From positions 992,001 to 1,056,000 of the forward strand of contig NZ_CP081855.1 of assembly GCF_019797825.1 (NCBI RefSeq): DNA of 64,000 bases, in the 5' to 3' direction. Below, in pieces: positions 1-11,015 of the stretch (position 1 is its first letter; every line of letters begins with the position of its first letter). The notes under the pieces are model-generated. The model saw only the letters and a list, made by a program, of their open reading frames with translations. It had not been told where the DNA came from and did no database searches. Origin of the DNA: Limosilactobacillus panis (lineage in GTDB: Bacteria; Bacillota; Bacilli; Lactobacillales; Lactobacillaceae). The position numbers and the translations under genes were made by a program.

Positions 1-1
1 G

Positions 2-73
2 TTGCCAATCCCGGATGCAAACTGGATTCAGCACAATGTTCCCGCTGGTACACGGGTGGTAATTGAAAACTAA
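2..73 (+). CDS. C-terminal end of an unrecognised protein (partial)
   Basis: An open frame enters from the left edge and ends at a TAA at 71-73. It encodes the last 23 residues of a protein, finishing PAGTRVVIEN. The fragment is too short to assign to a family, and it does not look like the usual C-terminus of DnaJ, which often lies upstream of lepA in this group. A hairpin terminator follows directly, which supports this being a real gene end. Confidence 0.5.
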   Translation: MPIPDANWIQHNVPAGTRVVIEN

Positions 74-87
74 AGTTAATCAAGCAA

Positions 88-126
88 AAACGAGATCATG
101 GCAGTGACGCCACGACCTCGTTTTTT
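88..126 (+). terminator. Intrinsic terminator upstream of lepA
   Basis: AACGAG (89-94) pairs with CTCGTT (117-122). The inner arms ATCATGG and CCACGAC pair partly. Six Ts follow. It closes the partial upstream gene and separates it from the lepA promoter. Confidence 0.7.
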
Positions 127-143
127 AAATTTTGGTTTGTCTT

Positions 144-152
144 TGTTATACT
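144..152 (+). promoter_or_regulatory. Extended -10 promoter for lepA
   Basis: TGT-TATACT at 144-152 is an extended -10 (TGN plus a near-consensus hexamer) located between the upstream terminator and lepA. No good -35 is visible at the right distance, which extended -10 promoters can tolerate. Confidence 0.5.
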
Positions 153-189
153 AGATTAGAGTATTTTCGTAGAAAGTAGTGAATTAAGC

Positions 190-2031
190 ATGACAATGAG
201 TCTGGAAGAAATGAAGGAGCGCCAAAAGCACATCCGTAATTTTTCAATTGTTGCCCATATTGACCACGGTAAGTCAACACTAGCTGACCGGATCTTAGAA
301 ATGACGGATTCGATTAGTAAGCGTGAAATGAAGGACCAAGTCCTCGATGATATGCCGCTGGAGCGTGAACGGGGGATCACCATTAAGCTAAATGCGGTGG
401 CTCTTACCTACCACGCCAGGGATGGTCAGGACTACATTTTTCACCTGATTGACACCCCGGGGCATGTGGACTTCTCGTATGAGGTTTCGCGTTCGCTGGC
501 GGCCTGTGAAGGGGCAATCCTGGTCGTAGATGCCACCCAGGGAGTGGAAGCCCAGACATTGGCCAATGTCTACCTTGCCCTGGATAACGACTTGGAAATT
601 CTCCCGGTCATTAACAAGATTGACCTACCATCCGCTGATCCGGAGGGGACCAAGGCCCAGATTGAAGACGAAATTGGCCTGGAAACTGATGAGGCCGTTG
701 ACGTCAGTGCGAAGACGGGTCTCAACGTTGACCAGGTTCTGGAAAAGATTGTTAAGGATATTCCCGCACCCACTGGTGACCTGACTGCGCCGCTTAAGGC
801 TTTAATTTTTGATTCGAAGTACGATGATTACCGCGGGGTTGTCTTAAGCGTCCGGGTATTTGAGGGGACCGTGAAGAAGGGCGACCGGATTCGGCTGATG
901 AATAGTGGAACCGAGTACGAGGTTGCCGAAGTTGGTATTAACTCACCCAAACCACTAGCGCGGGATGTCCTGATGGCGGGGGATGTTGGTTACATCACCG
1001 CTGCAATCAAGGACATCAAGGATACCCGGGTTGGGGATACCGTGACCGATGCTGACCGCCCCACGGACAAGCCGTTAGCGGGTTATCGGCAAATGACACC
1101 AATGGTGTATGCCGGCCTGTACCCGACTGACAATGCAAAGTTTAACGACCTCCGTGAGGCCCTCGAAAAGTTGCAATTAAACGATGCTGCACTTGTGTTT
1201 GAGCCGGAAAGTTCCCAGGCTTTGGGCTTCGGTTTTCGTTGCGGTTTCTTGGGGCTGTTGCACATGGATGTTGTGCAAGAACGCCTGGAGCGTGAATTTA
1301 ACCTTGACCTGATTACCACGGCCCCATCGGTTACCTACCACGTTGACTTGGCTGATGGTTCCACGGTTGAGGTGGAGAACCCAGCTGAGATGCCGGACGC
1401 TTCCTCAATCAAGGCGATTAAGGAGCCTTACGTCAAAGCATCAATCATGGTGCCAAATGACTACGTGGGTCCCGTGATGGAGCTTTGTCAACGGAAACGG
1501 GGCATTTTTGAGACCATGGAGTACCTCAGTGACACCCGGGTAAACGTGATTTACCATGTGCCATTATCTGAAATTATCTTTGACTTCTTTGATAAGCTGA
1601 AGAGTTCGACCCGGGGCTATGCTTCAATGGATTACGAAATTGATGAATATAAGCCAAGCAACTTGGTCAAAATTGATATCCTGTTGAATGGTGACAAGGT
1701 CGATGCGCTGAGCTTCATTGCCCATAAGGACTTTGCCGCTGAACGGGGGCGGGAGATTACTTCCAAGCTGAAGAAGATCATTCCCCGACAAAACTTCGAG
1801 ATTCCTATTCAAGCAGCAATTGGTTCTAAGATTATCGCCCGGACAAACATCAAAGCTTACCGGAAGGACGTTACCGCTCGAATTCACACGGGAGATCCTG
1901 ACCGACGGGCCAAGCTTTTGGAGAAACAGAAGCGTGGTAAGAAGCGGATGAAGGCCGTTGGTAAGGTTGATATCCCCCAAGCGGCGTTCATGGCCGTTTT
2001 GAAGACCGATGAGGAAACCGACGAGCGCTAA
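190..2031 (+). CDS. lepA: Elongation factor 4 (LepA)
   Basis: A translational GTPase of 613 residues, the normal LepA length. It acts on the ribosome and promotes back-translocation or remodelling of stalled elongation complexes. The G1 motif AHIDHGKST is at residues 22-30. It is followed by RERGITIK (G2 region), DTPGHVDF (G3) and NKID (G4). The rest has EF-G-like domains II, III and V and the LepA-specific C-terminal domain, ending in a basic KRGKKRMK stretch. Two in-frame ATGs (190 and 196) lie close together and neither has a strong Shine-Dalgarno, so the exact start is uncertain by two codons. It is transcribed alone, between two terminators. Confidence 0.97.
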   Translation: MTMSLEEMKERQKHIRNFSIVAHIDHGKSTLADRILEMTDSISKREMKDQVLDDMPLERERGITIKLNAVALTYHARDGQDYIFHLIDTPGHVDFSYEVSRSLAACEGAILVVDATQGVEAQTLANVYLALDNDLEILPVINKIDLPSADPEGTKAQIEDEIGLETDEAVDVSAKTGLNVDQVLEKIVKDIPAPTGDLTAPLKALIFDSKYDDYRGVVLSVRVFEGTVKKGDRIRLMNSGTEYEVAEVGINSPKPLARDVLMAGDVGYITAAIKDIKDTRVGDTVTDADRPTDKPLAGYRQMTPMVYAGLYPTDNAKFNDLREALEKLQLNDAALVFEPESSQALGFGFRCGFLGLLHMDVVQERLEREFNLDLITTAPSVTYHVDLADGSTVEVENPAEMPDASSIKAIKEPYVKASIMVPNDYVGPVMELCQRKRGIFETMEYLSDTRVNVIYHVPLSEIIFDFFDKLKSSTRGYASMDYEIDEYKPSNLVKIDILLNGDKVDALSFIAHKDFAAERGREITSKLKKIIPRQNFEIPIQAAIGSKIIARTNIKAYRKDVTARIHTGDPDRRAKLLEKQKRGKKRMKAVGKVDIPQAAFMAVLKTDEETDER

Positions 2032-2144
2032 TCGCTGATATCATAGCGATTTTTCTGAAAGTGCATATCTACATTTCCTGAAAGAAACACAATTTTAATG
2101 GTTCTGTGGAGTGAAAGTAGTCTAATTAAGACTGTGATAAACAT

Positions 2145-2197
2145 AAAAATGAGCAACTACAAGATAATTAATTTTGTAGCTGCTCATTTGATTTTTA
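2145..2197. terminator. Bidirectional terminator between lepA and the dipeptidase gene
   Basis: GAGCAACTACAA (2151-2162) pairs with TTGTAGCTGCTC (2174-2185), with one mismatch. There is an A-rich flank on the left and a T-rich flank on the right. It can serve lepA from the left and the convergent dipeptidase gene from the right. Confidence 0.75.
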
Positions 2198-2222
2198 AGG
2201 TAATTTGGGATTTTTATCGTAT

Positions 2223-3644
2223 TTAAAGGTTAGGGTCCATCTTAAACGACATTTGGGAAAGCTCACATCCCTGGGTCAACAGGTCAAAAAGCAGTTCCTT
2301 GGTTCGCTGGTTATAATGACTGGCAATTGCGTGATTTTGGGCTGTTAAGTAGGCAGTAAGCTCTTCACCAGTCAGTGTTTGGGCTTTTTGGTCAACTTCT
2401 TCAATCTTCCGCCGCCCCCATTCGTTTAGCTCCTTTTGGTAGTCTTCATCCTGTTCAATGAAATCATTATAGTGACTTTCAACGACTTCGGCGAGGGCTT
2501 CATTTAACCAATAGGCACTCTTAAGGTCCATCTTGTTGGGAACAACCCGGTAAGATTCATCAGTATCCGTGGCATTAGCAAAGAATGGCACGTAGGGGTT
2601 GAAGGCGGGAACCCCGAGTTCCTGCCAATGAATACTGGTTTGGAACTGTTGGGGGTCGCGCAGCTGAAGAATATGCGATTCAGCGGTCCGGGAAAGGGAG
2701 ATTGCCCGGTAAGTTTTGCGCTCCGGTGCTGTTCCCATTGGGTCGTACTTGGTCTCATTGAAGTGGGATTTAAGGACGTACTGGACGTCTTCGACCGCAA
2801 TCTTGAATTCGGCCTTACGGATAAACGGCATGTCATTATCTTCCGGTTCTTGACCTTTTGCGGCTACCGGGCTGAGGTACCGTTGTGCAAACCATGTTCG
2901 GGGAGTGTTGTAGTGACGGTCCTTTTGGGTACTGGTTCCGAAAATGTGACGAAAATTCCACTTATCATCGTCTGGGTTCAACTGGTGCTGTTCGACGAAT
3001 TCACGAATCTGTGGGGCCCACATGTAGTCGTCCGGGCTATTAAAGTCAATGTCTTCAATTGCAACCTGGTTTGGAGTTACCGCATAACAGTCGTCGGGGA
3101 TGCGAACGGCAACCCACTGGTGGCCAGTGACAACTTCCATGTACCAGACCTCATCTTGATCTGCAAACTGCATCCCATTACCTTCTGTTGAACCATATTT
3201 TTCAATCAGCTTACCGGTATAAGAAACACCCTCCCGTGCAGAATGAATGAAGGGGAGGACCAGGGTACAGAGAGAGTCCTCGGCAAGCCCATTTTTGATG
3301 AAGGGGTCGTAGGCTAATACCCGATCATTAGCGTAAACACTTTCGGTAAACGAAGCGGCGACGTTAGCCTCATTGATCCCGGCTTCCTCGTTTGGACCGG
3401 CACTCTGATCAAGGCTCGGTAGCGAGGTGTAGCGCATCCCGGCGGTCGGCATTTCCACCGTCAGCTTATTGTAAGGCGAGATATAGGTCTCATCTCGTCC
3501 ATCAACAGCGGGCTGGACAATAAAACGCTTGGGTTCAATTGCCTTCACCCGGTCCTCGTTGCGGGAAATGATTGGTGTTCTCGCAAGGGCCGCCTTCTTC
3601 CCAACCATGATTGAGGTGCAGGCATCACAATTTTTCTTTTGCAT
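2223..3644 (-). CDS. pepD: C69-family dipeptidase (PepD type)
   Basis: A 473-residue cytosolic dipeptidase of the C69 N-terminal-nucleophile family, which releases amino acids from dipeptides in lactobacilli. The N-terminus contains CDACTSIMVGKKA followed by SRNED. In this family the first Cys of a C-T-(T/S)-I-(L/M)-V-G-K block is the nucleophile, here probably Cys9. The loop after VGKKA reads ALARTP instead of the more usual DGS(T)-containing loop. I place the start at 3644: GGAGGG lies 6 nt upstream, while the longer frame to 3752 has no ribosome binding site. A decayed pepQ lies just upstream on the same strand. Confidence 0.9.
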   Translation of the reverse strand: MQKKNCDACTSIMVGKKAALARTPIISRNEDRVKAIEPKRFIVQPAVDGRDETYISPYNKLTVEMPTAGMRYTSLPSLDQSAGPNEEAGINEANVAASFTESVYANDRVLAYDPFIKNGLAEDSLCTLVLPFIHSAREGVSYTGKLIEKYGSTEGNGMQFADQDEVWYMEVVTGHQWVAVRIPDDCYAVTPNQVAIEDIDFNSPDDYMWAPQIREFVEQHQLNPDDDKWNFRHIFGTSTQKDRHYNTPRTWFAQRYLSPVAAKGQEPEDNDMPFIRKAEFKIAVEDVQYVLKSHFNETKYDPMGTAPERKTYRAISLSRTAESHILQLRDPQQFQTSIHWQELGVPAFNPYVPFFANATDTDESYRVVPNKMDLKSAYWLNEALAEVVESHYNDFIEQDEDYQKELNEWGRRKIEEVDQKAQTLTGEELTAYLTAQNHAIASHYNQRTKELLFDLLTQGCELSQMSFKMDPNL

Positions 3645-3751
3645 CTTTATCCCTCCAAATAGTAGTTCATCTTTTATGATACCGCAATTGTGGTGGTTTA
3701 AAAAGAAAATAACCAATGATAAAGTCTTATCATGGTTATTTAGGGTCCCCA

Positions 3752-4850
3752 TTAAAGGTTAAATGTTTTAAGCTCCTTGCTGGTGTGGGTGAAGGGTTCA
3801 CAGCCATCGGCAGTAATATGAACGCAGTCCTCGATCCGGACACCGGCGACACCTGGGATATAGATTCCAGGTTCAATTGAGAAGCACATACCAGGCTGAA
3901 GGACCAGCTTGTTTCCAGCCATGATTGAAGGGAACTCGTGATCACTCATTCCTAGACCGTGTCCCAGACGGTGGATAAAGTAATCACCATAACCGGCCTT
4001 GGTAATTACGTTCCGGGCCACAGCATCTAACTCCTCCGCAGTGATTCCTGGACGGGCAGCTTCCTGGGCGCTCAGCTGAGCCTCAAGGCAGACTTGGTAG
4101 ATATCCTTTTGCTTAGTGTTTAATTGACCAACTGCGACAGTACGAGAAACGTCACTAGCGTAGCCTTCCACAATACAGCCGAGGTCAAAGAGAACAAGTT
4201 CATTATTCTGGACCCGGTTGCTAGATGTAGCACCATGTGGTTCAGCGGCGTGGGCGCCCGCTTGAACAAGGGTATCAAAGCTGGTGTGCATGATTCCGTG
4301 CTTCTTCAAGGCGTATTCGAGGTTAGCCGCAATTTCCTGCTCACTTCGGCCAATAGCGAGGTTCTTAAAGCCCTCTTCGAGCATGAAGTCTGCCCACTTG
4401 CCGGCCCGGTTAAGCTTTTCAATCTCATCAGGGCTCTTGATTAACCGCATTCACTCAATCACCGGTGTCAGGTTAGTAGCGAACTTAGCATCAGGGAATT
4501 GTTCTTTAAGGTGGAGCAGGCGGTCAACGGTCAGGCGATTTTCTTCAATTCCCCACTTGATGGGGTGGGCGACACGTTCCTTGACGTGTTCAGCAATAAT
4601 GGTGAAGGGATCTTCATGATCAAGGTAGCCGTAGATATCGCCTGACCAGCCCGCCCCTTTAGCGGCCTCTACTTCCAAGGCCGGGGTAAAGAAGAACGGC
4701 TGAGCATCAGGGAAGACAAGCAGGGCCATTACCCGTTCTAATGGTTCCTCATAAAAGCCAGTGAGGTAGCCAATGGTCATTGGGTCGCTGATGTAGGCGA
4801 CGTCAATGTTAGCTTTGATAATTTTTTTGCAGTTCGTTAATTTTAGACAA
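3752..4850 (-). pseudogene. pepQ: Xaa-Pro dipeptidase PepQ, interrupted by a frameshift and an in-frame stop
   Basis: Proline dipeptidase of the M24 family, which cleaves X-Pro dipeptides. The gene would start at a TTG at 4850 behind AAGGAAGGG and encode about 365 residues, the usual PepQ length. Two lesions are visible. (1) A run of seven As near 4822-4828 puts the first nine codons out of frame with the creatinase-N domain; six As would restore the frame. (2) An in-frame TGA at 4453-4451 falls between TPVIE and [11 protein letters not shown], where a single base change from TGG would explain it. Downstream, the catalytic domain (codons from 4450) is intact, with metal ligands in [28 protein letters not shown] and RIED. 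Two separate open frames remain (4451-4780 and 3752-4450). The TGA is followed directly by ATG, so reinitiation could produce the catalytic half. Confidence 0.85.
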
Positions 4851-4913
4851 GGGAAGTCCCTTCCTTAAAGATTAGTAACCTTATCATATCCTAACCAGCA
4901 GAAAAATGGCAAA

Positions 4914-4944
4914 TAAAAAAGGCCTGGATAGTAACCCAGACCCT
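4914..4944 (-). terminator. Intrinsic terminator of ldh
   Basis: Read on the minus strand, GGTCTGG pairs with CCAGGCC around an 8-nt loop, followed by six Ts (4920-4915). It ends the ldh transcript before the pepQ remnant. Confidence 0.8.
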
Positions 4945-4964
4945 CAGAAGTAATAATTTAAATA

Positions 4965-5954
<990 letters not shown>

Positions 5955-5980
5955 TTATCGAGATTAAATCTCCAAAAAAT

Positions 5981-5989
5981 ATTATAGCA
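5981..5989 (-). promoter_or_regulatory. Extended -10 promoter of ldh
   Basis: On the minus strand TGC-TATAAT is a perfect consensus extended -10, about 57 nt upstream of the ldh start codon. The -35 region is weak. Confidence 0.65.
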
Positions 5990-6169
5990 TTCCTTTGTGA
6001 AAAATCTATAATATAAGATAATTTTAACATGTTGATATTAGCCTTATCACAAAATAACTATTTCACAAGCTTGGCAAAATTGGGTACTTAAGCTTGAAAA
6101 ATAAGCGGGAAGAATATTTTCTAAAGGGCAAACTTAATAGGGTTTTAACTTTGGTAGAGTCAGAACATG

Positions 6170-6178
6170 TGCTAAAAT
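6170..6178 (+). promoter_or_regulatory. Extended -10 promoter upstream of the small conserved gene
   Basis: TGC-TAAAAT at 6170-6178. The 5924-6235 gap holds this element, the divergent ldh promoter and a hairpin at 6193-6220 (TTGACTTTC with GAAAG...GTCAA). Nothing else is evident in it. Confidence 0.45.
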
Positions 6179-6235
6179 AAAAATACCTACAATTGACTTT
6201 CATGGAAGAAAGTTAGTCAAATAATTTCGGAGGAG

Positions 6236-6565
6236 GTGATTACCATTTTAAATCGTACTAAACAGTTCATGCGTGACAATGATTTAATGTACAAGCGTGA
6301 ATACATTCGGCCGATGATGACTCCTCAACATGTCTACGTTTTTCGCTTTGGTAAGCATCGGCTTAACAACCGGGTAATCATTCGATACTCCCATACCTGG
6401 ACAGGGCGCCTGAAGATCAATGAAATCGACGTTCGTTTACACCACCAGCACCACCCGCGGATCTTCTTAACCGAGTCGGATTTGATTGACTATTTAAAGC
6501 ACCACATGGAAAAGAAGAAGCGGGCGCGTGAGGAAGAGAATCACCATGTTGATGATGACGAATAA
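6236..6565 (+). CDS. Small conserved protein of unknown function, possible ATT start
   Basis: I do not recognise this 106-109-residue protein. It has no signal peptide or membrane segment. It is basic and His-rich in the middle (RLHHQHHPRIF), with an E/K/R-rich C-terminal helix ending HHVDDDE. The frame can open with GTG at 6236, but that codon lies inside the ribosome binding site itself. AGGAGGTGAT (6231-6240) is a ten-base match to the 16S anti-Shine-Dalgarno and would place initiation near 6245, where the in-frame codon is ATT. The next in-frame ATG is a further 24 nt downstream. The true product may therefore begin at residue 4 of the GTG frame. A hairpin lies just upstream at 6193-6220. 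Confidence 0.7.
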   Translation: MITILNRTKQFMRDNDLMYKREYIRPMMTPQHVYVFRFGKHRLNNRVIIRYSHTWTGRLKINEIDVRLHHQHHPRIFLTESDLIDYLKHHMEKKKRAREEENHHVDDDE

Positions 6566-6579
6566 TTATTATGAGCAGG

Positions 6580-6615
6580 AATCGTGACCATCGAAGGGTG
6601 GTCACGATTTTCTTA
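6580..6615 (+). terminator. Intrinsic terminator between the small gene and prmA
   Basis: ATCGTGACCA (6581-6590) pairs perfectly with TGGTCACGAT (6599-6608), followed by TTTTCTT. The prmA ribosome binding site follows at once, so it may act as a partial attenuator. Confidence 0.8.
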
Positions 6616-6631
6616 ATTCAAGGAGGAAAAA

Positions 6632-7591
6632 ATGAACTGGACATCAGTTACGGTTGTGACATCGAGTGAAGCTGTCGAAGCGGTTAGCTATATCTTAACG
6701 AATGAAGGGGCAGAGGGAATTCAAATTGACGATGCTGCCGATTTCGCCAATCTCCGTCCGGGAAGGTATGGAGAACACGGCGAAATTGTTGACCCGGATG
6801 AGATTCCACACCGGAAACAAGGGGCCGCGGTAACCGGCTACTTTCCGGAGAAAACCCTTATGCCGGAAATTGTCCCGACAATCAAAATGCGGGTTGCCAA
6901 GCTAAAAGATTATGGACTGAACCCGGGAAATGACCAGGTAACAGCAGAAACGGTCAACAATAAGGATTGGGCAACTGTTTGGCAAAAGTATTACCACCCA
7001 CTACGGGTTACTAATGAACTGACCATCGTGCCCCAGTGGGAAGACTATCAGCCGGCCCAGCAGAGTGAGAAACTAATTTATCTTGACCCTGGGATGGCCT
7101 TTGGAACCGGGACCCATCCCACAACCCGCTTGATGCTGGAAGCACTCGAAAAGGTTGTACGCGGTGGCGAGTCGATGATTGACGTCGGAACGGGCTCTGG
7201 AGTGCTCAGTATTGCTGCTAAACAGCTTGGTGCAGGTGCGGTGGCCGCATACGACGTTGACAAAGTTGCGGTTCGTTCGGCAAAGAAAAATATTGCCCTA
7301 AACCCCGTTGCCAGTGATATCAAACTTGGTGTTAATAGCTTGCTGGATGGCATTCACACGCAAGTCGATATTGTGGTCGCAAACATCCTAGCGGAGATTA
7401 TCGTTCCGTTAATTCCACAGGCCTACGAGAATCTAAAGTCTGGTGGACTGTTCTTAACCTCTGGAATTATTGATGATAAGGCGGAATTGATTCGTCAAAA
7501 ACTAACAGCCCAGGGCTTTATTATCAATAGTGAAGCTAAGATGAAGGACTGGCACGGTATTATTGCTCACAAGCCAACGGAGGACGAGTAA
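6632..7591 (+). CDS. prmA: Ribosomal protein L11 methyltransferase
   Basis: A 319-residue SAM-dependent enzyme that methylates lysines and the N-terminus of ribosomal protein L11. The N-terminal half is the L11-recognition domain. The catalytic half contains [15 protein letters not shown] (diagnostic for PrmA), the SAM-binding stretch [14 protein letters not shown] and [21 protein letters not shown] precedes the ATG at 6632. The gene ends two bases before the rsmE start codon, so the two rRNA/ribosomal-protein methyltransferases are co-transcribed. Confidence 0.96.
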   Translation: MNWTSVTVVTSSEAVEAVSYILTNEGAEGIQIDDAADFANLRPGRYGEHGEIVDPDEIPHRKQGAAVTGYFPEKTLMPEIVPTIKMRVAKLKDYGLNPGNDQVTAETVNNKDWATVWQKYYHPLRVTNELTIVPQWEDYQPAQQSEKLIYLDPGMAFGTGTHPTTRLMLEALEKVVRGGESMIDVGTGSGVLSIAAKQLGAGAVAAYDVDKVAVRSAKKNIALNPVASDIKLGVNSLLDGIHTQVDIVVANILAEIIVPLIPQAYENLKSGGLFLTSGIIDDKAELIRQKLTAQGFIINSEAKMKDWHGIIAHKPTEDE

Positions 7592-7592
7592 G

Positions 7593-8348
7593 ATGCAGCG
7601 TTATTTCATTAATGAGCGTGCCCAAGATGGTCGATTGGTTCTGCCGGCAGGGATTGCCCACCACCTGACGACTGTCTTAAGAGCAGAAGTTGGCACACCA
7701 GTCGAGCTTGTCCTCGCTGACCACCAGGTTTACCTAGCAAAGGTTGCGGCTACGGAACCAGAGACGATTGTCAAAATCGACCGCGCTTTAGGCAAGAATA
7801 GTGAACTCCCGGTTGACGTGACTATCCTATGTGGCCTTCCCAAGACTAAGGAGAAGCCAGAGCTGATCGTACAGAAGGCCACTGAACTAGGGGCTAAACG
7901 AATCGTTTTCTTTGAGGCACAGCGATCGGTTAGCCACTGGACGCCAAACAAGCAGCAAAGAAAGGTTGGCCGCCTGCAAAAAATTGCGGATGCTGCTGCC
8001 GAACAATCTCACCGTAATTACCAACCTGTGGTGGCCTACTATCCGAACCTCGGGCGGGCGCTGGCGGCTAACCCGGCTGATTTTCGTCTCGTTGCCTGGG
8101 AGGAGTCTGCCAAGCAGGGAGAAAAGAGTGTCCTGGCTCAGTGCCTACAAAAAATTAAGGCTCAGCAGTCACTGCTTGCCGTGTTTGGCCCAGAAGGTGG
8201 TCTCACAACGGCGGAGGTTGACCAAATGGCCACGGCAGGTGTCCAACCGGTTGGCCTCGGGCCCCGGATTTTGCGAACGGAAACAGCTCCCCTGTACTTT
8301 CTGGCTGCTGTTTCCTATGCTTGTGAGTTGGCAACCCCGGTTAACTAA
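7593..8348 (+). CDS. rsmE: 16S rRNA m3U1498 methyltransferase
   Basis: A SPOUT-family methyltransferase of 251 residues that modifies U1498 in 16S rRNA. The C-terminal trefoil knot shows VFGPEGGLTTAE and LGPRILRTETAPLYFLAA, both typical of RsmE. The N-terminal PUA-like domain binds RNA. I use the ATG at 7593, with GGAGG 10 nt upstream inside the end of prmA; the frame upstream to 7563 overlaps prmA and lacks a site. Confidence 0.95.
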   Translation: MQRYFINERAQDGRLVLPAGIAHHLTTVLRAEVGTPVELVLADHQVYLAKVAATEPETIVKIDRALGKNSELPVDVTILCGLPKTKEKPELIVQKATELGAKRIVFFEAQRSVSHWTPNKQQRKVGRLQKIADAAAEQSHRNYQPVVAYYPNLGRALAANPADFRLVAWEESAKQGEKSVLAQCLQKIKAQQSLLAVFGPEGGLTTAEVDQMATAGVQPVGLGPRILRTETAPLYFLAAVSYACELATPVN

Positions 8349-8354
8349 GATTTG

Positions 8355-8363
8355 TGCTACAAT
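8355..8363 (+). promoter_or_regulatory. Extended -10 promoter before the small membrane protein gene
   Basis: TGC-TACAAT at 8355-8363, about 50 nt upstream of the start codon. The -35 is not clear. Confidence 0.4.
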
Positions 8364-8414
8364 TAAGCAGATAAATTTGGGCATTAAATTGTCAAAGTAT
8401 AAGGTGTTGAGAGA

Positions 8415-8741
8415 ATGAATTGGATCAAGAAAAATGTTGACATGTTTTTGTGGGGCGGGGGAATCCTTTTTGGGGTCCTAGTACCAGTTTTGGCACTCAA
8501 GTTTTTGCCGTTTACCAAGGCAATGTGGGTCGGCTGGGTCCTGGTTGTGGTTAATTGCTGTTACTGCATCTGGTTAGGCAGTTATCTTTACCGCCACGCC
8601 GCTCGCTGGTGGACACTGTTTGTCTTCCCAATCTTATTTTTAGCGGCTGCTTACGTTTGGATGCCAAAGTACACGTACTACTTTGCTGCCGCCTACTTAG
8701 CAATCACTTACCTATCCTGCTCGACGCGTAAGCAAAATTAA
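8415..8741 (+). CDS. Small hydrophobic membrane protein of unknown function
   Basis: 108 residues with four predicted membrane segments, at about residues 11-30, 37-57, 64-82 and 84-102. The N-terminus is charged (KK) and the tail is short and basic. The sequence is rich in Trp, Tyr and Phe. I do not recognise a family. The Shine-Dalgarno is weak (GAGAG just before the ATG). It lies between rsmE and rel, 20 nt ahead of rel, and is probably co-transcribed with it. Confidence 0.75.
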   Translation: MNWIKKNVDMFLWGGGILFGVLVPVLALKFLPFTKAMWVGWVLVVVNCCYCIWLGSYLYRHAARWWTLFVFPILFLAAAYVWMPKYTYYFAAAYLAITYLSCSTRKQN

Positions 8742-8761
8742 GACGAAGGGAGGTTGTCTTT

Positions 8762-10999
8762 ATGTCAGAAACAAAAGAGTTGACCCATGAAGATGTTCAT
8801 AAGATGGTGGCATCATACATGAACGAGGAACACGTGGCCCTAGTTGAAAGGGCTTACCGTTTTGCCGAAATTTGTCATCACGACCAACGGCGTAAGTCCG
8901 GTGAGCCTTACATTATTCACCCCATTCAAGTAGCGGGAATTCTGGCTAACCTTCAGATGGACCCGGAAACGGTTTGTGCAGGTTGCCTGCATGACATTGT
9001 CGAAGATACCGGGGCAACCCTGGACGACATTAAGGAGCTATTTGGCCCCACGATTGCCATGATTGTCGATGGGGATACCAAGCTCGGTAAGATCCAATAT
9101 AAGTCGAATAAGGAACAGATGGCCGCGACGCACCGGAAACTTCTGCTAGCGATGTCGAAGGATATTCGGGTGATGATTGTCAAGCTGGCTGACCGCCTGC
9201 ACAATATGCGGACACTTAAGCATCTGCGTCCAGACAAGCAACGGCGAATTTCCAACGAAACCCTGGAAATCTACGCCCCAATTGCTGACCGGCTGGGGAT
9301 CAGTACTATCAAGTGGGAGTTGGAAGACCTTTCCCTGCGCTACTTGAACCCTCAGCAGTACTACCGAATTGTCCACCTGATGAATTCACGGCGAGACCAA
9401 CGAGTGAATTCCATCAACCACTCCATCAAGTTGATTAGGAAGGCCATTAGTGACCTTGACCTGGGACCGAATGTTGAAATTTATGGTCGGCCGAAACATA
9501 TCTACTCGATTTATCGGAAAATGGTTACTCAGCACAAGCAATTTAGCCAGATTTACGACCTCTTGGCTATTCGGATTGTCGTCGATACAATCAAGGATTG
9601 CTACGCAGCACTGGGGGCAATTCACACGAATTGGAAACCAATGCCGGGACGGTTTAAGGACTACATTGCGATGCCGAAAGCTAATGGTTACCAGTCCCTT
9701 CACACTACGATTATTGGGCCAGAAGGGCGGCCACTAGAAGTCCAAATTCGGACCCACCACATGCATCAGGTTGCTGAATATGGGGTTGCAGCCCACTGGG
9801 CTTATAAGGAAGGGAAGACCAACGGTGTTAAGCAGACTAAAGATAGTCAGAAGCTGAACGTCGTTAAGGAAATCCTGGAGATGCGCAGTGAGAGTCACGG
9901 AACCGATGAATTTATGCAGGGAATCCAAAGTGATATTTTCACGGATAAGGTTTACGCCTTCACTCCTAAGGGGGATGTAATTGAAATGCCGAAAGGGGCC
10001 GGGCCCCTCGATATGGCCTACCAAATCCACACAGAAGTCGGTAACCATACAACAGGGGCCAAGGTTAACGGCCGCATCGTTCCTTTGGACTACGAAATCA
10101 AGAACGGTGATATTGTTGATATCCTGACGTCCTCGTCATCAGCAGGTCCAAGCCGGGATTGGTTAGAACTTGTGTCAACGCGGCGGGCCCGCAACAAGAT
10201 TCGCTCCTTCTTCCGGGCCCATAACCGGGAGGAAAACATTGAACAGGGGAAGCGAATGCTTGAGAGTCAGCTCCAAGAAGCAGGTTATGTTCCTTCAGAG
10301 CTAATGACGGAAGAGAAGTGTCAAGAAGTTGCCAGCCGCCTACACTACAAGAGCAGTGATGACATGTTTGCGGCAGTTGGCTTTGGCGATTTGGCACCGG
10401 TTGGTGTTCGCAATCGGTTCACTGCCGACATCCGGAAGAAAGCCGAAGATGATCGTAAGGAGGCAGCAGAAAGGGCTGTCTTAGAGGGTCACCAGACCCT
10501 TCAGGAACCTGATGAGCGGGAACGACAGAAACAGGCAAAGGCATCAAGTGAGGGCGTCGTCGTTGAGGGCGTTGACAATTTATTGGTCCGGTTAAGCCAT
10601 TGTTGCAACCCGGTTCCCGGTGATGAAATCACTGGTTACATTACCAAGGGTCGCGGAGTTTCCGTCCACCGGGCCGACTGTCCCAATATCCGGGCTGCCA
10701 AAAAGAGTGGTCAGCGGATTGTCAGCGTGTACTGGGCAAATCCCCACGGTGATAAAACTAACTACAGTGCTGACATTGAGGTCCAGGGTTATAACCGAAA
10801 CGGTATGTTGAATGACGTTCTTCGTTCAGTCAACAATAGCACCCGTTACTTGAACTCCGTTAATGGTAAGGTAGATCATAATAAGATGGTCACAATCAGT
10901 CTCACAATTGGGGTGCGGAACCTAACTCAGCTCCAGTTAATTATGGATGCCTTAAAGAACATTCGGGATGTCTACGTTGTTAAGCGGGTAATTCGTTAA
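8762..10999 (+). CDS. relA: Bifunctional (p)ppGpp synthetase/hydrolase (RelA/SpoT homologue)
   Basis: The long RSH enzyme of the stringent response, 745 residues. It makes (p)ppGpp from ATP and GTP/GDP and also hydrolyses it. The N-terminal HD hydrolase domain (about residues 30-200) keeps [21 protein letters not shown] and [11 protein letters not shown]. The synthetase domain follows, with [20 protein letters not shown]; its RFKD loop is the basic type found in bifunctional Gram-positive enzymes. Next come a TGS domain ([16 protein letters not shown]), a Cys-containing zinc-finger segment ([11 protein letters not shown]) and a C-terminal ACT domain. GGGAGG precedes the ATG at 8762. dtd follows after 16 nt, the usual neighbour in lactobacilli. 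Confidence 0.97.
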   Translation: MSETKELTHEDVHKMVASYMNEEHVALVERAYRFAEICHHDQRRKSGEPYIIHPIQVAGILANLQMDPETVCAGCLHDIVEDTGATLDDIKELFGPTIAMIVDGDTKLGKIQYKSNKEQMAATHRKLLLAMSKDIRVMIVKLADRLHNMRTLKHLRPDKQRRISNETLEIYAPIADRLGISTIKWELEDLSLRYLNPQQYYRIVHLMNSRRDQRVNSINHSIKLIRKAISDLDLGPNVEIYGRPKHIYSIYRKMVTQHKQFSQIYDLLAIRIVVDTIKDCYAALGAIHTNWKPMPGRFKDYIAMPKANGYQSLHTTIIGPEGRPLEVQIRTHHMHQVAEYGVAAHWAYKEGKTNGVKQTKDSQKLNVVKEILEMRSESHGTDEFMQGIQSDIFTDKVYAFTPKGDVIEMPKGAGPLDMAYQIHTEVGNHTTGAKVNGRIVPLDYEIKNGDIVDILTSSSSAGPSRDWLELVSTRRARNKIRSFFRAHNREENIEQGKRMLESQLQEAGYVPSELMTEEKCQEVASRLHYKSSDDMFAAVGFGDLAPVGVRNRFTADIRKKAEDDRKEAAERAVLEGHQTLQEPDERERQKQAKASSEGVVVEGVDNLLVRLSHCCNPVPGDEITGYITKGRGVSVHRADCPNIRAAKKSGQRIVSVYWANPHGDKTNYSADIEVQGYNRNGMLNDVLRSVNNSTRYLNSVNGKVDHNKMVTISLTIGVRNLTQLQLIMDALKNIRDVYVVKRVIR

Positions 11000-11015
11000 T
11001 GAAAGGAGTCGTCTA

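Noticed and set aside
2628..3191. 187-codon frame opposite the dipeptidase gene
   Set aside because: It is fully antisense to a well-supported C69 peptidase gene, has no ribosome binding site and resembles no family.
4451..4453. TGA in pepQ read as selenocysteine or a recoded codon
   Set aside because: Lactobacilli are not known to use selenocysteine, no SECIS-like hairpin is evident, PepQ is not a selenoprotein, and a second lesion exists in the same gene.
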